Shown piece by piece: positions 25,841-36,046 of a stretch of 64,000 bases of DNA. A program made the position numbers and the translations under genes. Source of the stretch: Albidovulum sp. (lineage in GTDB: Bacteria > Pseudomonadota > Alphaproteobacteria > Rhodobacterales > Rhodobacteraceae); the NCBI GenBank assembly GCA_026989275.1, contig JALSJQ010000025.1, positions 124,001-188,000 of the forward strand, written 5' to 3'. Numbering within the stretch: position 1 is the stretch's first letter; every line of letters begins with the position of its first letter. Below the pieces are notes generated by a model. That model made no database searches. It was given only the letters and a program-made list of their open reading frames with translations, and was not told where the DNA came from.

Positions 25841-27667
25841 ATGACCCTCCGCAATATCGCCATCATCGCCCATGTCGATCATGGCAAGACCACCCTCGTT
25901 GACAATCTCCTCAGGCAATCCGGCCTCTTTCGCGAGAACCAGGTCGTTGCCGAAAGGGCGCTCGATTCGAACGATCTCGAGCGCGAACGCGGCATCACCA
26001 TTCTGGCCAAGTGCACTTCCGTCGAGTGGGAAGGAGCACGGATCAACATCGTCGATACGCCCGGCCATGCCGATTTCGGCGGCGAGGTCGAGCGGATCCT
26101 CGGCATGGTGGACGGGGTGGTGCTCCTCGTCGATGCCGCCGAAGGACCGATGCCGCAGACCAAGTTCGTCACCCAGAAGGCGCTGGCGCTGGGGCTCAGG
26201 CCGATCGTCGTGCTCAACAAGGTGGACAAGCCCGACGCCGAACCCGACCGCGCGCTCGACGAGGTGTTCGACATGTTCGTCGGCCTCGGCGCCTCGGACG
26301 AGCAGCTCGACTTCCCGATCCTATACGCCTCGGGCCGTGCCGGCTGGGCGGCCCACGAACCGGAGGGTCCCCGCGAAAACCTGACGCCGCTTTTCGAGAC
26401 CATTCTGACCCATGTGCCCGCCCCGGCCCAGATCGCACGGCGCGACGAACCCTTCGCCATGCTGGCCACCACGCTGGCCGCCGACCCTTATGTCGGCCGG
26501 ATCCTGACCGGGCGGATCGAGAGCGGGCGGGTGAAGGTCGGCGACCAGCTCAAGGCGCTCTCGCGCGAAGGCGCGGAGATCGAACGTTTCCGCGTCACCC
26601 GCATCTTCGCCTTTCGCGGGCTCGAGACCCTGCCGATCGACGAAGCCGAGGCCGGCGACATCGTCACCCTTGCCGGCATGGCGAAAGCGACCGTGGCCGA
26701 CACGCTGGCCGCGCCCGAAGTGGCGACCCCGCTCCCGGCCCAGCCGATCGACCCGCCGACGCTCTCCGTCACCTTCGGCATCAACGACAGCCCCCTTGCG
26801 GGCCGCGACGGCGACAAGGTGCAAAGCCGGGTCATCCGCGAGCGGCTCATGAGGGAGGCCGAGACCAATGTCGCCATCCGGGTGACGGAAACGCCCGGCG
26901 GCGAAGCCTTCGAGGTCGCCGGCCGCGGCGAGCTCCAGCTCGGCGTCCTCATCGAGAACATGCGCCGCGAAGGGTTCGAGCTTTCGATCTCGCGCCCACG
27001 GGTGTTGATGCGCGAGGAGAACGGCGTGAAGCTCGAACCGATCGAGGAAGTGACGATCGACGTCGACGACGAGCACACCGGCGCCGTGATCGAGAAGCTG
27101 ACCGGGCCGCGTCGCGGCGAGATCGTCGAGATGCGCCCCTCGGGCTCGGGGAAGGCGAGGATCGTCGCCCATGTGCCTTCGCGGGGCCTGATCGGCTATC
27201 ACGGCGAATTCCTCACCGACACGCGCGGCACCGGCGTGCTCAACCGCATCTTCCATGGCTGGGCGCCCTGGAAGGGACCGATCCTCGGGCGCCGGTCGGG
27301 CGTGCTGATCTCGATGGCCAGCGGCAAGGCGGTGGCCTATGCGCTGTGGAACCTGGAGGAGCGCGGCCGGCTCTTCATCGGCCCGGGCGAGGACGTCTAT
27401 GAAGGCATGATCATCGGCGAGCACAGCCGCGCGGGCGATCTCGAGGTCAATCCGCTCAAGGGCAAGAAGCTCACCAACATCCGCGCCGCCGGCAAGGACG
27501 ACGCGGTGCAGCTCACGCCGCCGGTGCGGCTTTCGCTGGAACAGGCGATCTCGTGGATCGACGACGACGAGCTGGTCGAGGTCACCCCGAAGGTGATCCG
27601 GCTGCGCAAGCGCCACCTCGACTCCCACGAGCGCAAGCGCGCCGCCCGCCAGGCGGAAGGGGCGTGA
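25841..27667 (+). CDS. typA: Ribosome-associated translational GTPase TypA/BipA
   Basis: A 608-residue GTPase related to EF-G that binds the ribosome and helps 50S assembly and stress adaptation. The G-domain motifs are in order: [13 protein letters not shown] (P-loop, residues 9-21), RGITIL (switch), [14 protein letters not shown], and [11 protein letters not shown] beta-barrel domain II, EF-G-like domains III and V ([20 protein letters not shown]) and the C-terminal BipA-specific domain ending near [13 protein letters not shown] are present. No frameshift is seen. The ribosome binding site is weak. The gene stands alone between two intergenic gaps. Confidence 0.97.
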   Translation: MTLRNIAIIAHVDHGKTTLVDNLLRQSGLFRENQVVAERALDSNDLERERGITILAKCTSVEWEGARINIVDTPGHADFGGEVERILGMVDGVVLLVDAAEGPMPQTKFVTQKALALGLRPIVVLNKVDKPDAEPDRALDEVFDMFVGLGASDEQLDFPILYASGRAGWAAHEPEGPRENLTPLFETILTHVPAPAQIARRDEPFAMLATTLAADPYVGRILTGRIESGRVKVGDQLKALSREGAEIERFRVTRIFAFRGLETLPIDEAEAGDIVTLAGMAKATVADTLAAPEVATPLPAQPIDPPTLSVTFGINDSPLAGRDGDKVQSRVIRERLMREAETNVAIRVTETPGGEAFEVAGRGELQLGVLIENMRREGFELSISRPRVLMREENGVKLEPIEEVTIDVDDEHTGAVIEKLTGPRRGEIVEMRPSGSGKARIVAHVPSRGLIGYHGEFLTDTRGTGVLNRIFHGWAPWKGPILGRRSGVLISMASGKAVAYALWNLEERGRLFIGPGEDVYEGMIIGEHSRAGDLEVNPLKGKKLTNIRAAGKDDAVQLTPPVRLSLEQAISWIDDDELVEVTPKVIRLRKRHLDSHERKRAARQAEGA

Positions 27668-27772
27668 AGGGGTTTCCTTCCCGCTCCTGTTTCCCTAGTT
27701 GGTTGATCCGTGGTCGTCCCGCCCGGATGATCTGCACGTTTCGGGGCGGGACCGGATGTCGGAGTGCGTGTC

Positions 27773-28771
27773 ATGAACCCTCTCTCGAGCCTGTATGAGC
27801 GCTATGCCCGGAAGAAGAAGGGACTTGGCGGCTGGATTTCCCGGAACCTGATCGTTCAGCCGATCGAATGGCAGCTGGCGGAAACCCTCGCCCTCATCGG
27901 CCCGGAAGATCGGGGCGCGCCCCCTGTCGGGGACGATTTCGATCTCGTCCATGTGATCAACTTCTTCCCGCCCCCCGACGAGACCGTCCGCAAGGTCCAA
28001 GCCCATGTCACCGCCTCGATGCGGGCGGCCTGGGCCCGCGCACCGGAGAGGGTGAAGATCGGCAACACCCAGCTCGCCGACGAGGCGGACCAGACGCCCG
28101 AAGGATTCCTGCGCTGCCCTCCGCTCGAGAAGGAGATCGGCCAGTTCCTGCCCGCAGAGCGCCGGTTGACGCTGATCTTCGAGATCCTTGCCCGCGCCGC
28201 CGCTCTGGCCGGTCCCGACGATTACATCATCTACACGAATTCCGACGTGTCCCTGCGCGCGAACTTCTACGTCACGGTGCGCGAACTCATCGCCAGATAC
28301 GGCTTCGACGCCATCATCATCGATCGCAAGAACGTCGCGGCCGATCTCCTCGAGGTGGAAGAACCCGCCCTCCTCGAGGCGGAAAGCGGGTCCATTCACC
28401 CCGGCCACGACTGCTTCATCATCAGGAGGCGGCTTTTCGACCGCTTTGTCCCGACCGACACCTGCATCGGAGCAGGGGGCGTTAGTCCGGCCCTGACCTA
28501 CAACATGGCCGCCTTCTCGGAATTGACGCTGCTCGTCACCAATGCCCACATGATCTATCATTTCGGTGACGATCGTCAGTGGCGCAAGAACAAGGCCTTC
28601 ATGGCCCTGGGAAACCACAATCGGCGTGAATACGAAACGCTCGAGAAAAAGCTGCGGGAAAAGGGTCTGGGTGCTCGAATCGACGCATTCCGCAAGGGAT
28701 GGGACAACGCTCCGGGCAGATTCGCCTTTTTCCACAAGCCACGGGTGGGCATGACCCGGCCCGCCGCCTGA
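27773..28771 (+). CDS. Uncharacterised protein, possibly GT-A-fold glycosyltransferase-like
   Basis: A 332-residue cytoplasmic protein with no signal peptide. The section DDYIIYTNSDVSLRANFYVT (about residues 151-170) resembles the end of a GT-A nucleotide-sugar domain, where a T-N-x-D motif replaces DxD and is followed by a 'ranFY' helix. Further on, GYDAFxIxR-like FDAIIIDRKNV and HPGHDCFIIRRRLFDRFVP fit proteins seen in surface-glycan loci. I cannot name its reaction. ATG at 27773 has GGAG nine bases upstream; GTG at 27764 is in frame. It precedes a sulfotransferase by 26 bases, so the two likely act on the same glycan. Confidence 0.55.
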   Translation: MNPLSSLYERYARKKKGLGGWISRNLIVQPIEWQLAETLALIGPEDRGAPPVGDDFDLVHVINFFPPPDETVRKVQAHVTASMRAAWARAPERVKIGNTQLADEADQTPEGFLRCPPLEKEIGQFLPAERRLTLIFEILARAAALAGPDDYIIYTNSDVSLRANFYVTVRELIARYGFDAIIIDRKNVAADLLEVEEPALLEAESGSIHPGHDCFIIRRRLFDRFVPTDTCIGAGGVSPALTYNMAAFSELTLLVTNAHMIYHFGDDRQWRKNKAFMALGNHNRREYETLEKKLREKGLGARIDAFRKGWDNAPGRFAFFHKPRVGMTRPAA

Positions 28772-28797
28772 AGATCCGACCTGCCGAAAGCTCCGCC

Positions 28798-29628
28798 ATG
28801 GCCCGCACGCTCCCACCCGTCGTTCACGAGAAGCAGATCCGCCCTCTCAAGGCGATGCTGCTGGCGCCGTTTTCGGCGCGCTACCGGCGCCAGTTCGCCC
28901 AGCGGCACCTGTCACAAGCCGAGCAGGCCTTTCTGCGTCACTCGATCATGACCGGCGACCGGGTCTTTCTCTTCGCCAAGAATTCCAAGGCCGCCTGCAC
29001 CACCCTGGCCCAGATGCTGGTGGAGTATGCCACCGGACGTGTTCTCGGCGACGAACACGCCGCCCACCGCCCGCAGGAGGGGCTCTATTACGGTTTCGAC
29101 GGGCTGCACTGGCGCGAACTCCACGCCGCCTGGCACCGCCTGCCCGAAGGCGGGGCGCCGGTGCGCTTTTCCTGCGTGCGCCATCCGGTGGACCGTTTCG
29201 TCTCCTGCTACCGCTACTTTTTCGAAAAGGGCGCCAGGCCCGGCCGGAAGCACATCGCGCCGATGAAGGCCCGCGGGTTCGACCCCGAAGGCGACAGGGC
29301 CCGCAACATGGAGATCTTCGCCGACTACGTCGCCGAGGCGATCGCCGAGGCACCGGCGATCTGCGATCCGCATTTCCGCGAGCAGCATCGCAATGTCGGC
29401 CACGGCCTGGTCGAGCTCGACGTGCTCGGCCGGCTCGAGAATTTCCGCCCCTTCCTCGAGGAGCTGTTCGAGACGGCCGGCAGGAGCGCCCATCTCGAGC
29501 GGCTGAAGAGCCTCGAGCGCGTGTTCAACCGCTCCGGCACCGACAAGCCCGAGATCCCCGCGCATCTGCGCCGGCGAATCCGCGACATCTACGAGCGGGA
29601 CTTCACCCTCTTCTCCTACGAGCCCTGA
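28798..29628 (+). CDS. Carbohydrate sulfotransferase family protein (sulfotransferase family 2 type)
   Basis: A 276-residue protein resembling the PAPS-dependent carbohydrate sulfotransferases. The PAPS 5'-phosphate loop is in FLFAKNSKAACTTLAQMLVE, and the 3'-phosphate motif is in RFSCVRHPVDRFVSCYRYFF with the conserved Arg and Ser. The C-terminal LERVFNRSGTDKPEIPAHLR and DIYERDFTLFSYEP are typical ends. It has no membrane anchor, so it acts in the cytoplasm on a nucleotide- or lipid-linked acceptor. It follows the glycosyltransferase-like gene by 26 bases and converges with the TlpA gene three bases after its stop. Confidence 0.8.
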   Translation: MARTLPPVVHEKQIRPLKAMLLAPFSARYRRQFAQRHLSQAEQAFLRHSIMTGDRVFLFAKNSKAACTTLAQMLVEYATGRVLGDEHAAHRPQEGLYYGFDGLHWRELHAAWHRLPEGGAPVRFSCVRHPVDRFVSCYRYFFEKGARPGRKHIAPMKARGFDPEGDRARNMEIFADYVAEAIAEAPAICDPHFREQHRNVGHGLVELDVLGRLENFRPFLEELFETAGRSAHLERLKSLERVFNRSGTDKPEIPAHLRRRIRDIYERDFTLFSYEP

Positions 29629-29631
29629 GGC

Positions 29632-30231
29632 TCACTCCCCCGCCAGGGCCCGCATGATGGCGACACCCGAGGGGCTGTTCCACTGGGCTTCGCCGATCAT
29701 GCGGGCGACCTCGCGCCCTTCCCTGTCGAGGATGACGGAAACCGGCAGCCCGCGGGCGCCCATGGCGAGGGCCAGCCTCATGGTCGGGTCGCGCCAGGCG
29801 GGCAGGTTGGTCGCGCCGAGCGTGTCGAGAAAGCGCCGCAGGGCCTTGTGGTCGTCCCGGCCGACCGAAATCGTCGCCACCTTGAAGGGAGCACCCTCCA
29901 TCTGCCGCGCGAGATCGGCAATCGCCGGCATCTCCTTGCGGCAGGGGGGGCACCACGTCGCCCAGAAATTCACCAGCACAACATTGCCCGCGAGATCGGC
30001 CAGGGTCATGTCCTCGTTGTTCTCGTTGCGGAAGGGGATGTCGAGCGGCGCCGGTTTCGGCTCGTCATGCACGACGAGCGCCCGCATCGAACCCTCGCGC
30101 AGCGCCTTGATCCGTGCGGCCATGTCGTCGCCCGCGGCCCCGAGCGGATTTGCACCGAAGGCTGTCGCGACGTATAGCGAAACGCCAAGGCCCGCGAGAA
30201 CGCTGCGGCGGGAAAGCGGATGGATCGACAT
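29632..30231 (-). CDS. TlpA-like periplasmic thioredoxin
   Basis: A 199-residue exported thiol-disulfide protein. The N-terminus [20 protein letters not shown] has a twin-arginine-like SRRSVLAG and a hydrophobic segment ending near AFGANPL. The thioredoxin domain contains the active site [14 protein letters not shown] and the cis-proline segment in [19 protein letters not shown] is typical of TlpA/ResA reductants used in cytochrome c or copper-centre maturation. It diverges from argH with 29 bases between start codons, an arrangement known in Rhodobacterales. Whether export is Sec or Tat dependent is unclear. Confidence 0.9.
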   Translation of the reverse strand: MSIHPLSRRSVLAGLGVSLYVATAFGANPLGAAGDDMAARIKALREGSMRALVVHDEPKPAPLDIPFRNENNEDMTLADLAGNVVLVNFWATWCPPCRKEMPAIADLARQMEGAPFKVATISVGRDDHKALRRFLDTLGATNLPAWRDPTMRLALAMGARGLPVSVILDREGREVARMIGEAQWNSPSGVAIMRALAGE

Positions 30232-30260
30232 CTCTTCAACTCCTCATGCAAGGGTCGGAC

Positions 30261-31673
30261 ATGACGGACGAAAAGCACGACGCCAACGCCATGTGGGGCG
30301 GACGGTTCACCGAGAGCCCCGATGCTCTGATGGAAGCGATCAACGCCTCCATCGGCTTCGACAAGAGGCTATACCGGCAGGACATCACCGGGTCCATGGC
30401 CCATGCCGCCATGCTCGCCCGTCAGGGAATCATCTCGCAGGAGGATGCCACGGCGATCAGGAAAGGTCTCGTCACGATCCTGCGAGAAATCGAGGAAGGG
30501 CGCTTTCCCTTCCGCACCGACCTCGAGGACATCCACATGAACATCGAGGCGCGTCTCAAGGAGCTGATCGGCGCCCCGGCCGGCCGGCTGCACACCGCTC
30601 GCTCGCGCAACGACCAGGTCGCCACCGATTTCAGGCTCTGGGTCCGCGAGACGATCGACGAGGTCCGTGCCGCGCTGCGCCGGCTGATCGGCGCCCTTCT
30701 CGATCAGGCCGAGGCCGGAGCCGACTGGGTGATGCCCGGCTTCACCCATCTGCAAATCGCCCAGCCCGTGACCTGGGGGCACCACATGCTGGCCTATGTC
30801 GAGATGTTTGCCCGCGACGAAAGCCGCTTCGCCGATGCCCGCGCCCGCATGAACGAATCGCCCCTTGGCGCCGCTGCCCTTGCCGGCACCTCCTTCCCGA
30901 TCGACCGGGAATTCACCGCCCGCGAACTCGGCTTCGCTCGGCCGGCGGCCAACTCCCTCGACGCCGTGTCCGACCGCGACTTCGCCCTCGAATTCCTCGC
31001 CGACGCCGCCATCTGCGCCACCCACATGAGCCGCTTCGCCGAGGAGATCGTGATCTGGTCCACCGCCCAGTTTGGCTTCGTCACGCTGTCCGACCGCTTC
31101 TCGACCGGCTCCTCCATCATGCCACAGAAGAAGAACCCCGACGCCGCCGAGCTCCTGCGGGCCAAGGGAGGGCGGATCGTCGGCGCTCTCGTCGGCCTGC
31201 TGACGGTGATGAAGGGCCTGCCGCTCGCCTATTCCAAGGACATGCAGGAGGACAAGGAACAGCTGTTCGACGCCGCCGACACGCTCCTGCTCTCGCTCGC
31301 GGTCATGGAAGGGATCGTGCGGGACATGAAGCCGAACCGCGAGGCCCTGCGCGCCGCCGCCGCCACCGGGTTCTCCACCGCGACGGACCTTGCCGACTGG
31401 CTCGTGCGCCGGCTCGGCATGCCCTTCCGCGAAGCCCATCACGTCACCGGCAGCCTCGTGCGGCGCGCCGAGGAGAAGGGGGTCGATCTCGCCGACCTCA
31501 CCCTCGAAGACATGCAGGCCGTCCACCCGGCCATCACCGAGGAGGTGTTCGACGTGCTCTCGGTCGAGAAATCGGTCGCCTCGCGCACCAGCCTCGGCGG
31601 CACCGCCCCCGAGCGCGTGCGCGCCGAGATCGCCCGCTGGCGGAAGAGGCTGGCCGGGGAGAAAGAGGCATGA
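30261..31673 (+). CDS. argH: Argininosuccinate lyase
   Basis: ArgH splits argininosuccinate to arginine and fumarate, the last step of arginine synthesis. The 470-residue protein has [20 protein letters not shown] at its start, [17 protein letters not shown], and the fumarase-superfamily signature [20 protein letters not shown] at 30261 has AAGGG seven bases upstream; ATG at 30246 is an in-frame alternative. Its stop overlaps the ATG of a tiny lipoprotein gene (ATGA), beginning a run that ends with lysA and the TIGR02302 gene. Confidence 0.97.
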   Translation: MTDEKHDANAMWGGRFTESPDALMEAINASIGFDKRLYRQDITGSMAHAAMLARQGIISQEDATAIRKGLVTILREIEEGRFPFRTDLEDIHMNIEARLKELIGAPAGRLHTARSRNDQVATDFRLWVRETIDEVRAALRRLIGALLDQAEAGADWVMPGFTHLQIAQPVTWGHHMLAYVEMFARDESRFADARARMNESPLGAAALAGTSFPIDREFTARELGFARPAANSLDAVSDRDFALEFLADAAICATHMSRFAEEIVIWSTAQFGFVTLSDRFSTGSSIMPQKKNPDAAELLRAKGGRIVGALVGLLTVMKGLPLAYSKDMQEDKEQLFDAADTLLLSLAVMEGIVRDMKPNREALRAAAATGFSTATDLADWLVRRLGMPFREAHHVTGSLVRRAEEKGVDLADLTLEDMQAVHPAITEEVFDVLSVEKSVASRTSLGGTAPERVRAEIARWRKRLAGEKEA

Positions 31674-31789
31674 CGGCCCGCACCCTGCTTCCGGCCCTCC
31701 TCTGCCTCCTGGTCCTCGCGGGCTGCGGCATCGACGGGCCGCCCGAGCCGCCCGAGGGGGCGGTGGCCATCGACCTGCCGACGGAGTGA
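31670..31789 (+). CDS. Tiny LptM-like lipoprotein (LPAM_2 type)
   Basis: A 39-residue precursor with a lipoprotein signal: [19 protein letters not shown] ends in the lipobox LAGC, leaving a mature peptide of about 21 residues that starts [12 protein letters not shown]. The mature CGxxGP motif matches LptM/YifL lipoproteins, which in E. coli associate with the LptDE complex and sit near lysine-pathway genes. Here it lies between argH and lysA, overlapping argH by ATGA. The proline-rich end is consistent with that family. It is too short to score by ordinary gene finders. Confidence 0.8.
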   Translation: MTARTLLPALLCLLVLAGCGIDGPPEPPEGAVAIDLPTE

Positions 31790-31892
31790 CGGTGATGCCG
31801 GAGCATGGCGGCAGGAAAACGGTTCGATGTCGAACCATGTATGCGCCAGTATCGGGGTTCCGCCCCCTCTTCCTTCACGGAAGGAATCTGCC

Positions 31893-32210
31893 ATGACGCC
31901 GCTGCGCCTCGCCTATCTCGTTCTCACCCTCGTCGGCGCGCTCGTGCCGGCGGCCGCTCATCTCTCCCGCCTCGCCGCGCACGGCTTCACGGCGGAAGGG
32001 TTGCTGCCCTTCTGGCTCCTTGAGGACAAGGGGCGGCTTCTTGCCCTCGACCACACCGTCGCCGTGCTGGCTTTCGCCATCTGGTCGGGGGCCGAAACCT
32101 GGATTCGCCGCAACTGGTGGGCGCTCCTCGGCCTGCCGCTGACAGTGCTGTTCGGCCTCGGCGCCGGTCTGCCCTGGTATCTCTTCATCCGCTCCCGCCC
32201 GATCGACTGA
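31893..32210 (+). CDS. DUF2834 membrane protein
   Basis: A 105-residue protein with three hydrophobic segments (about residues 4-22, 52-68 and 76-100). FWLLEDKGRLLALDHTVAVL and the closing GLGAGLPWYLFIRSRP fit DUF2834, a small membrane family of unknown role. ATG at 31893 has AAGGAA upstream. It lies between the lipoprotein and lysA in the same direction; the order argH-lipoprotein-DUF2834-lysA recurs in Rhodobacterales as I recall it. Confidence 0.75.
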   Translation: MTPLRLAYLVLTLVGALVPAAAHLSRLAAHGFTAEGLLPFWLLEDKGRLLALDHTVAVLAFAIWSGAETWIRRNWWALLGLPLTVLFGLGAGLPWYLFIRSRPID

Positions 32211-32261
32211 CCTTGTGCCGGCCGCCGGGCCGTCGGAGCGCCATCAGAAGGATTTCGCGCG

Positions 32262-33545
32262 ATGGACCATTTCCTCTACCGCGACGGCGTGCTCCATGCC
32301 GAAGACGTGCCGATCCCCCGGATCGCCGCGGCCGTCGGCACGCCCTTCTACGTCTATTCCACCGCCACGCTCGCCCGGCATTTCCGGCTCTTCGACGCCG
32401 CGCTCGAAGGGCTCGATCATCTCGTCTGCTTTGCCGTCAAGGCCAATTCCAACCAGGCGGTGCTGCGGCATCTCGCCTGCCTCGGCGCCGGCATGGATGT
32501 GGTCTCCGGGGGGGAATACATGCGTGCCCGTCATGCCGGCGTGCCGGGCGAGCGGATCGTCTTCTCCGGCGTCGGCAAGACCCGCGGGGAAATGCGCCTT
32601 GCTCTCGAGGGCGGCATCCGCCAGTTCAATGTCGAGAGCGAGCCCGAGCTCGAGGCGCTTTCCGAGATCGCCGCCGGCATGGGGCTGCGGGCGCCGATCG
32701 CCTTTCGCATCAACCCCGATGTCGATCCCCGAACCCACGAGAAGATCGCCACCGGCAAGGCCGAGACCAAGTTCGGCGTTGCCCTCTCCCGCGCCCGCGA
32801 ACTCTACGCCCGCGCGGCGCGGATGCCCGGAATCGAGATCGTCGGCGTCGATGCCCATATCGGATCCCAGATCACCGATCTCGCCCCGTTCGAGGCCGCC
32901 TTCCGCCGATTGCACGAGCTCGTGGTCGCCCTGCGGGCCGACGGCCACGCCATCCGCCGGGTCGATCTCGGCGGCGGGCTCGGCATCCCCTACAGCCGGC
33001 ATGCAAATGACGACCGGCCGCCGCTGCCGACCGAATATGGCGCGCTCGTCCGACGCATCTTCGCGGATCTCGATGTCGAGATCGAGATCGAGCCCGGGCG
33101 GCTCATCGCCGGCAATGCCGGCATCCTCGTCGCCTCGGTGATCTATACCAAGGAGGAAGGGCGGCGTTTCCTCATCCTCGACGCGGCCATGAACGACCTC
33201 GTGCGCCCCGCCATGTATGACGCCCATCACGATATCGTTCCGGTCGTCGAACCCGCACCCGGCAGCGAACGGCGGCCGGCGGACGTGGTCGGCCCCGTCT
33301 GCGAAACCGGCGACATCTTCGCGAAGGACGTGCCGCTACCGCCCCTTGCGTCGGGCGATCTCGTCGCCTTCCGCTCCGCCGGCGCATATGGCGCGGTGAT
33401 GGCCTCCGAATACAACACCCGACCGCTCGTGCCCGAGGTCATGGTGCGGGGGGATCAATTCGCCGTCATTCGGGAGCGGCCGCGCTTGGAGGAGATCATC
33501 GCCCGCGATAAGGTGCCGGAATGGATCTGTGCCGAGGAGAGCTGA
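32262..33545 (+). CDS. lysA: Diaminopimelate decarboxylase
   Basis: LysA decarboxylates meso-diaminopimelate to lysine using PLP. The 427-residue fold-type III enzyme shows the PLP lysine in CFAVKANSNQAVL (about residue 59), HIGSQITDLAPFEAAF, the phosphate-binding GGGLGIPY, EPGRLIAGNAG and the catalytic cysteine in VGPVCETGDIFA. It lies 52 bases after the DUF2834 gene. With dapD and dapE elsewhere in the window, most of the succinylase lysine branch after dihydrodipicolinate reductase is represented here, apart from dapC and dapF. Confidence 0.97.
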   Translation: MDHFLYRDGVLHAEDVPIPRIAAAVGTPFYVYSTATLARHFRLFDAALEGLDHLVCFAVKANSNQAVLRHLACLGAGMDVVSGGEYMRARHAGVPGERIVFSGVGKTRGEMRLALEGGIRQFNVESEPELEALSEIAAGMGLRAPIAFRINPDVDPRTHEKIATGKAETKFGVALSRARELYARAARMPGIEIVGVDAHIGSQITDLAPFEAAFRRLHELVVALRADGHAIRRVDLGGGLGIPYSRHANDDRPPLPTEYGALVRRIFADLDVEIEIEPGRLIAGNAGILVASVIYTKEEGRRFLILDAAMNDLVRPAMYDAHHDIVPVVEPAPGSERRPADVVGPVCETGDIFAKDVPLPPLASGDLVAFRSAGAYGAVMASEYNTRPLVPEVMVRGDQFAVIRERPRLEEIIARDKVPEWICAEES

Positions 33546-33569
33546 ACCCGCGGCCCGAAAGGCTCCCGC

Positions 33570-36026
33570 GTGACGAGGAGGCGCCCGTCGCGCAGCCGGC
33601 CCATGACTGAGCCGCGTCCGCCGCTACCACCCGCGATCGAGCGGCGCATCGCCCGTGCCATTCTCCTGACATGGCTCGGCGAGGTGGCACTTCGTGCCCT
33701 GGCGGCCTTCTGGCCGGCGCTTTCCTTCCTGCTTCTCTTCATCGCCGCCTGGGGGCTGGGCCTGTTCGACCTCCTGCCCGCAGCGCCGCGCCCCTGGCTT
33801 CTGCCCGGTGGGCTGGGCGTCGTCGGCGTCTTCCTCTGGCGCGGCATGCGCGTCTTCGACTGGCCGGCCGAAATCGAGATCCTCGCCCGCATCGACCGAC
33901 GCCTGCCCGGTGCACCGCTTCAGAGCCTCACCGACGATCTCGCCCTCGGCCATGCCGACCCCGTGGCCCGGGCGCTGTGGCAGCGCCACCGGGAGCAGGC
34001 CCTGGCCGCGGCCGAAAGGGCGGCGCCCGTTCCTCCTCCTCCCCGCATGGCCCGGCTCGACCGCTACGGACTGCGCCTCGTCGCCCTTGCTCTCGCCCTC
34101 GCCGCACTTCTCTTCGGCCGGTTCGACCAACCGCTGCCGCTTCCTGCACCGCCCGGAGGGCCGGCCACCGCAAGCGCCGCCTTCGAGGGCTGGATCATCC
34201 CTCCGCCCCACACCGGCCGACCGACGCTCTATCTCTCACCCGACGACCGCCACCCGGCGCTGCCCCCCCTGCCCGAGGGCAGCACGCTCGTTCTCGGCTT
34301 CTACGACGATCCGCCCCGCATCCGCGCCACCGCCGCCGCCGTCCCGCCCTCCCGGCCCGGAAAGGAGCCAAGGGAGGTGCGGCTGACATTGGTGCGGGAC
34401 GGCGTGGTCCGTTTCGATCCGGGGCCGGGGGAAGACGTCGTTCTCGACATTCGCACAATCCCCGACACGCCCCCCGCTCCGCGCTTTCCCGAACCGGCCA
34501 GGCGGGGCTCGGGAGGGGTATTCGAGATTCCCTGGGAGGCGGTGGACGATTACGGCGTGACCCGGGCCCGGATCCGCATCCGTCTCGACGAAACCCGGCT
34601 CGCAAGACGCCACGGCCTTGCCGCCCCTCCAGACGACCGCGCCCCGGTCGTGATCCCCCTCGATCCGGGCCCCGGCCGCCGCGGAACGGACGGGCGGAAG
34701 CGGCATGGCGGCATCGCCCGGGCCAACCTCGTGCGCCATCCCTGGGCCGGCCTGCCGGTGGTGATCACCCTAGAGGCCACGGACGCGGCGGGCCGAAGCG
34801 CAAGCGTGCGACAGAAGGCCGTGCTGCCACGTGCGCCCTTCTACGATCCCCTGGCGGTCGCCCTGCTCGAGCAAAGACGCGATCTCCTCTGGTCGCAGGC
34901 CAATCGCCGCCGCGTCGCCCGTCTTCTCCGCGCCATCACCTGGCAGCCGGCCGAAGGGGAAATCCGCCCGCGGGCATTCCTTCTCCTGCGCGCCGCCATC
35001 CGCGCGCTCGAGGGCAACGGGGCGCGGGACGCCATTGCCGACGCGCTGTGGCGGGCCGCCGAGCTGATAGAGCATGGCGAGGCGGCCGACGCCCTGGCCC
35101 GGCTCGAACGGGCCGAGCGGCGCCTCGCCGCGGCACTGAAACGCGGGGCGGATCCGGCGGAAATCGCCGATCTCACCCGCCAGCTGCAAAAGGCGATGGA
35201 CGACTACATGCGGGCCCTCGCCGCCCGCCGGAAGGGCGGAAACGACCGACAGGCCGGCGGCGAGAACACCCTCTCGCTCACCCTCGAGGATCTGGCCGCG
35301 CTTCTTCGACGAATCGAGCGGCTCTCGCGCGACGGACGCACCGCCGAGGCCGGAGCCCTTCTGCGCCAGCTTGCCGAACTCATGCGCAACCTGCAGATCG
35401 CCGGCAACGGCAAGGGTGGTTTCCCCGGCCGACAGGCGCTCGAGGGATTGCGCAAACGACTCGACGAGCAGGAAGGCCTTGCCGAAGACACGTTCCGTTC
35501 GCTTCAGCAGGGCTTCACTCCAAACGACCCTGCCGGCAAGAACGAGCGGCAGACGACCCCGGATGCACTCGCCCGCCGACAGCAGGCCCTGCGCCGCTCG
35601 CTCGACGCGCTCGACAAAGAGATCGGCACCCTCGGCAACCGCGCCGATGACGGCCGGAAGGCCATCGGCAAGGCGAGGGAAGCGATGCGTCAGGCCGAAA
35701 AGGCGCTCGAAAGGGGCGATCTCGAAGGCGCGCTCGATGCCGAGGCCGAGGCGCTTTCCGGCCTGCGCGAAGGTCTCAGGTCCCTTGGCGACAGCATGGC
35801 AGGGCGTACGGGCGGCGGAAAGGAAGACGCGGCCGGGCGCGACCCGCTCGGACGGCGCCTCGGCGGAAGAACCGCAGGTGAAGGGGACGGCCTTCCCGAG
35901 AGCGGCGACGCCCGGCACAAATCCCGCCGGATCATGGAAGAGATCCGCCGTCGCTCGAGCGAATTCGACCGGCCCGTGCGCGAACGGCGTTACCTGCGCA
36001 AGCTGCTCGAACCCTTCCGCAACTGA
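33570..36026 (+). CDS. TIGR02302 family (DUF4175) large membrane-anchored protein
   Basis: An 818-residue protein of the alphaproteobacterial TIGR02302/DUF4175 family, function unknown. Three hydrophobic segments cluster near the N-terminus (about residues 40-62, 72-88 and 175-190); the remainder is long, charged and Arg/Ala-rich with predicted coiled-coil stretches after residue 430 and Gln/Arg-rich repeats (DALARRQQALRRSLDALDKE). The C-terminus HKSRRIMEEIRRRSSEFDRP is a typical ending. I take GTG at 33570, with GAAAGG eight bases upstream, but ATG at 33603 is possible. It follows lysA by 24 bases, a common neighbour in this lineage. Confidence 0.85.
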   Translation: MTRRRPSRSRPMTEPRPPLPPAIERRIARAILLTWLGEVALRALAAFWPALSFLLLFIAAWGLGLFDLLPAAPRPWLLPGGLGVVGVFLWRGMRVFDWPAEIEILARIDRRLPGAPLQSLTDDLALGHADPVARALWQRHREQALAAAERAAPVPPPPRMARLDRYGLRLVALALALAALLFGRFDQPLPLPAPPGGPATASAAFEGWIIPPPHTGRPTLYLSPDDRHPALPPLPEGSTLVLGFYDDPPRIRATAAAVPPSRPGKEPREVRLTLVRDGVVRFDPGPGEDVVLDIRTIPDTPPAPRFPEPARRGSGGVFEIPWEAVDDYGVTRARIRIRLDETRLARRHGLAAPPDDRAPVVIPLDPGPGRRGTDGRKRHGGIARANLVRHPWAGLPVVITLEATDAAGRSASVRQKAVLPRAPFYDPLAVALLEQRRDLLWSQANRRRVARLLRAITWQPAEGEIRPRAFLLLRAAIRALEGNGARDAIADALWRAAELIEHGEAADALARLERAERRLAAALKRGADPAEIADLTRQLQKAMDDYMRALAARRKGGNDRQAGGENTLSLTLEDLAALLRRIERLSRDGRTAEAGALLRQLAELMRNLQIAGNGKGGFPGRQALEGLRKRLDEQEGLAEDTFRSLQQGFTPNDPAGKNERQTTPDALARRQQALRRSLDALDKEIGTLGNRADDGRKAIGKAREAMRQAEKALERGDLEGALDAEAEALSGLREGLRSLGDSMAGRTGGGKEDAAGRDPLGRRLGGRTAGEGDGLPESGDARHKSRRIMEEIRRRSSEFDRPVRERRYLRKLLEPFRN

Positions 36027-36046
36027 TCCCGCACCCCCGGTCCATG

